A stretch of 64,000 nucleotides of DNA from positions 17,287,609-17,351,608 of the forward strand of contig OZ026597.1 in the NCBI GenBank assembly GCA_964020085.1, read 5' to 3'. The number at the start of each line of letters is the position of its first letter. The stretch's first letter is position 1. The DNA comes from Micromussa lordhowensis (lineage: Eukaryota > Cnidaria > Anthozoa > Scleractinia > Lobophylliidae). Positions 63,547 through 64,000 of this stretch are shown one piece after another. The position numbers and the translations under genes were made by a program. The notes under the pieces are model-generated. The model was not told where the DNA came from and searched no databases. It saw only the letters and a program-made list of their open reading frames with translations.

Positions 63547-64000
63547 TGTTGCACGGAGTTCAACTTGCTGAACTTCATGGGACATGTCGCAACGATAGAA
63601 CTTTGTATGACAAGCCATGATCAGTACAACCACGGCAAAAACTGATATTTGAGCCAATCAGAGACACGATCCAGCTTGCTTTGCAGTGGTGCTTTAGGAA
63701 AAAAATGGTGGCCGTTTACAGTGGAGTCCGTGGCCTCGTTAGAAATTGGAATGACTGGGATAGAAAGCGCAAGCTGCTTGTTGTTTTGATGACGCCATTG
63801 CTTTCTTTGTTTTCGCCTTGTTGCCGTTGTCTTTCAAGCGCTTATTCCATAAGATTGCATTTTCCTTGCAGAGGATGCAGTCCTTGCAGCCGGTGTCTAT
63901 TAAATTGGTTATATCACATTTGCGTATACGATTTGTGAAAGCTTTCAGTGTCTTGGCTGATCTCTCAGCCGTAGGCAATTTTCCCCATAGTTTGTGTCCT
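63547..64000. other. Right edge, nothing firm
   Basis: A 79-aa minus-strand frame at 63739-63978 contains C-K-D-C-I-L-C-K and might be part of a mobile-element ORF running out of the window. I do not recognise it and no splice or start evidence supports a gene. Confidence 0.3.

Overview
The window is nuclear DNA from an animal, most likely an anthozoan cnidarian (stony coral or sea anemone). The genes have many short GT-AG introns. The repeats are of the kinds common in anthozoans: CR1-like LINEs, a Penelope-like fragment, a tRNA-derived SINE and many short terminal-inverted-repeat (TIR) elements. The species call is inference. There are no operons, CRISPR arrays or bacterial-type signals.

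Layout. (1) Positions 1165-11439 form a 10.3-kb unit bounded by perfect 22-bp inverted repeats. It holds two spliced plus-strand genes: a 1316-residue transposase-like protein (2192-7725) and a protein kinase with all catalytic motifs intact (8072-9693). I read it as a large DNA transposon that carries a kinase, and it is the most unusual object in the window. (2) Its right end lies about 250 bp before the start codon of a 17-exon TTLL6/13-type tubulin polyglutamylase gene (11692-26637). The introns of that gene hold several miniature TIR elements, a Penelope-like (GIY-YIG) remnant with a hammerhead-ribozyme-like core, and a SINE. (3) Positions 26638-31068 are a repeat-filled spacer with a frameshifted LINE reverse transcriptase and a decayed nuclease-like retroelement ORF, enclosed by a pair of inverted ~70-bp repeats. 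(4) Two tandem MFSD12-like transporter genes follow: copy 1 at 31069-41527 (519 aa) and copy 2 at 43197-59661 (524 aa). They have the same ten-exon structure, so they arose by local duplication. Copy 1 carries an antisense LINE in its last intron. Copy 2 carries a 4.3-kb TIR element with a second TIR element nested in it. (5) Positions 59662-64000 contain no recognisable gene, only small TIR elements and a second, reversed SINE.

Functions. The polyglutamylase would add glutamate chains to tubulin of cilia and other stable microtubules. MFSD12 proteins move cysteine into lysosomes and melanosomes. No pathway link between these host genes is evident. The splice models of the two MFSD12 genes, TTLL and the transposase-like gene were assembled by hand. 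Each sums to a whole number of codons with consistent phases, which supports them, but transcript data were not available.
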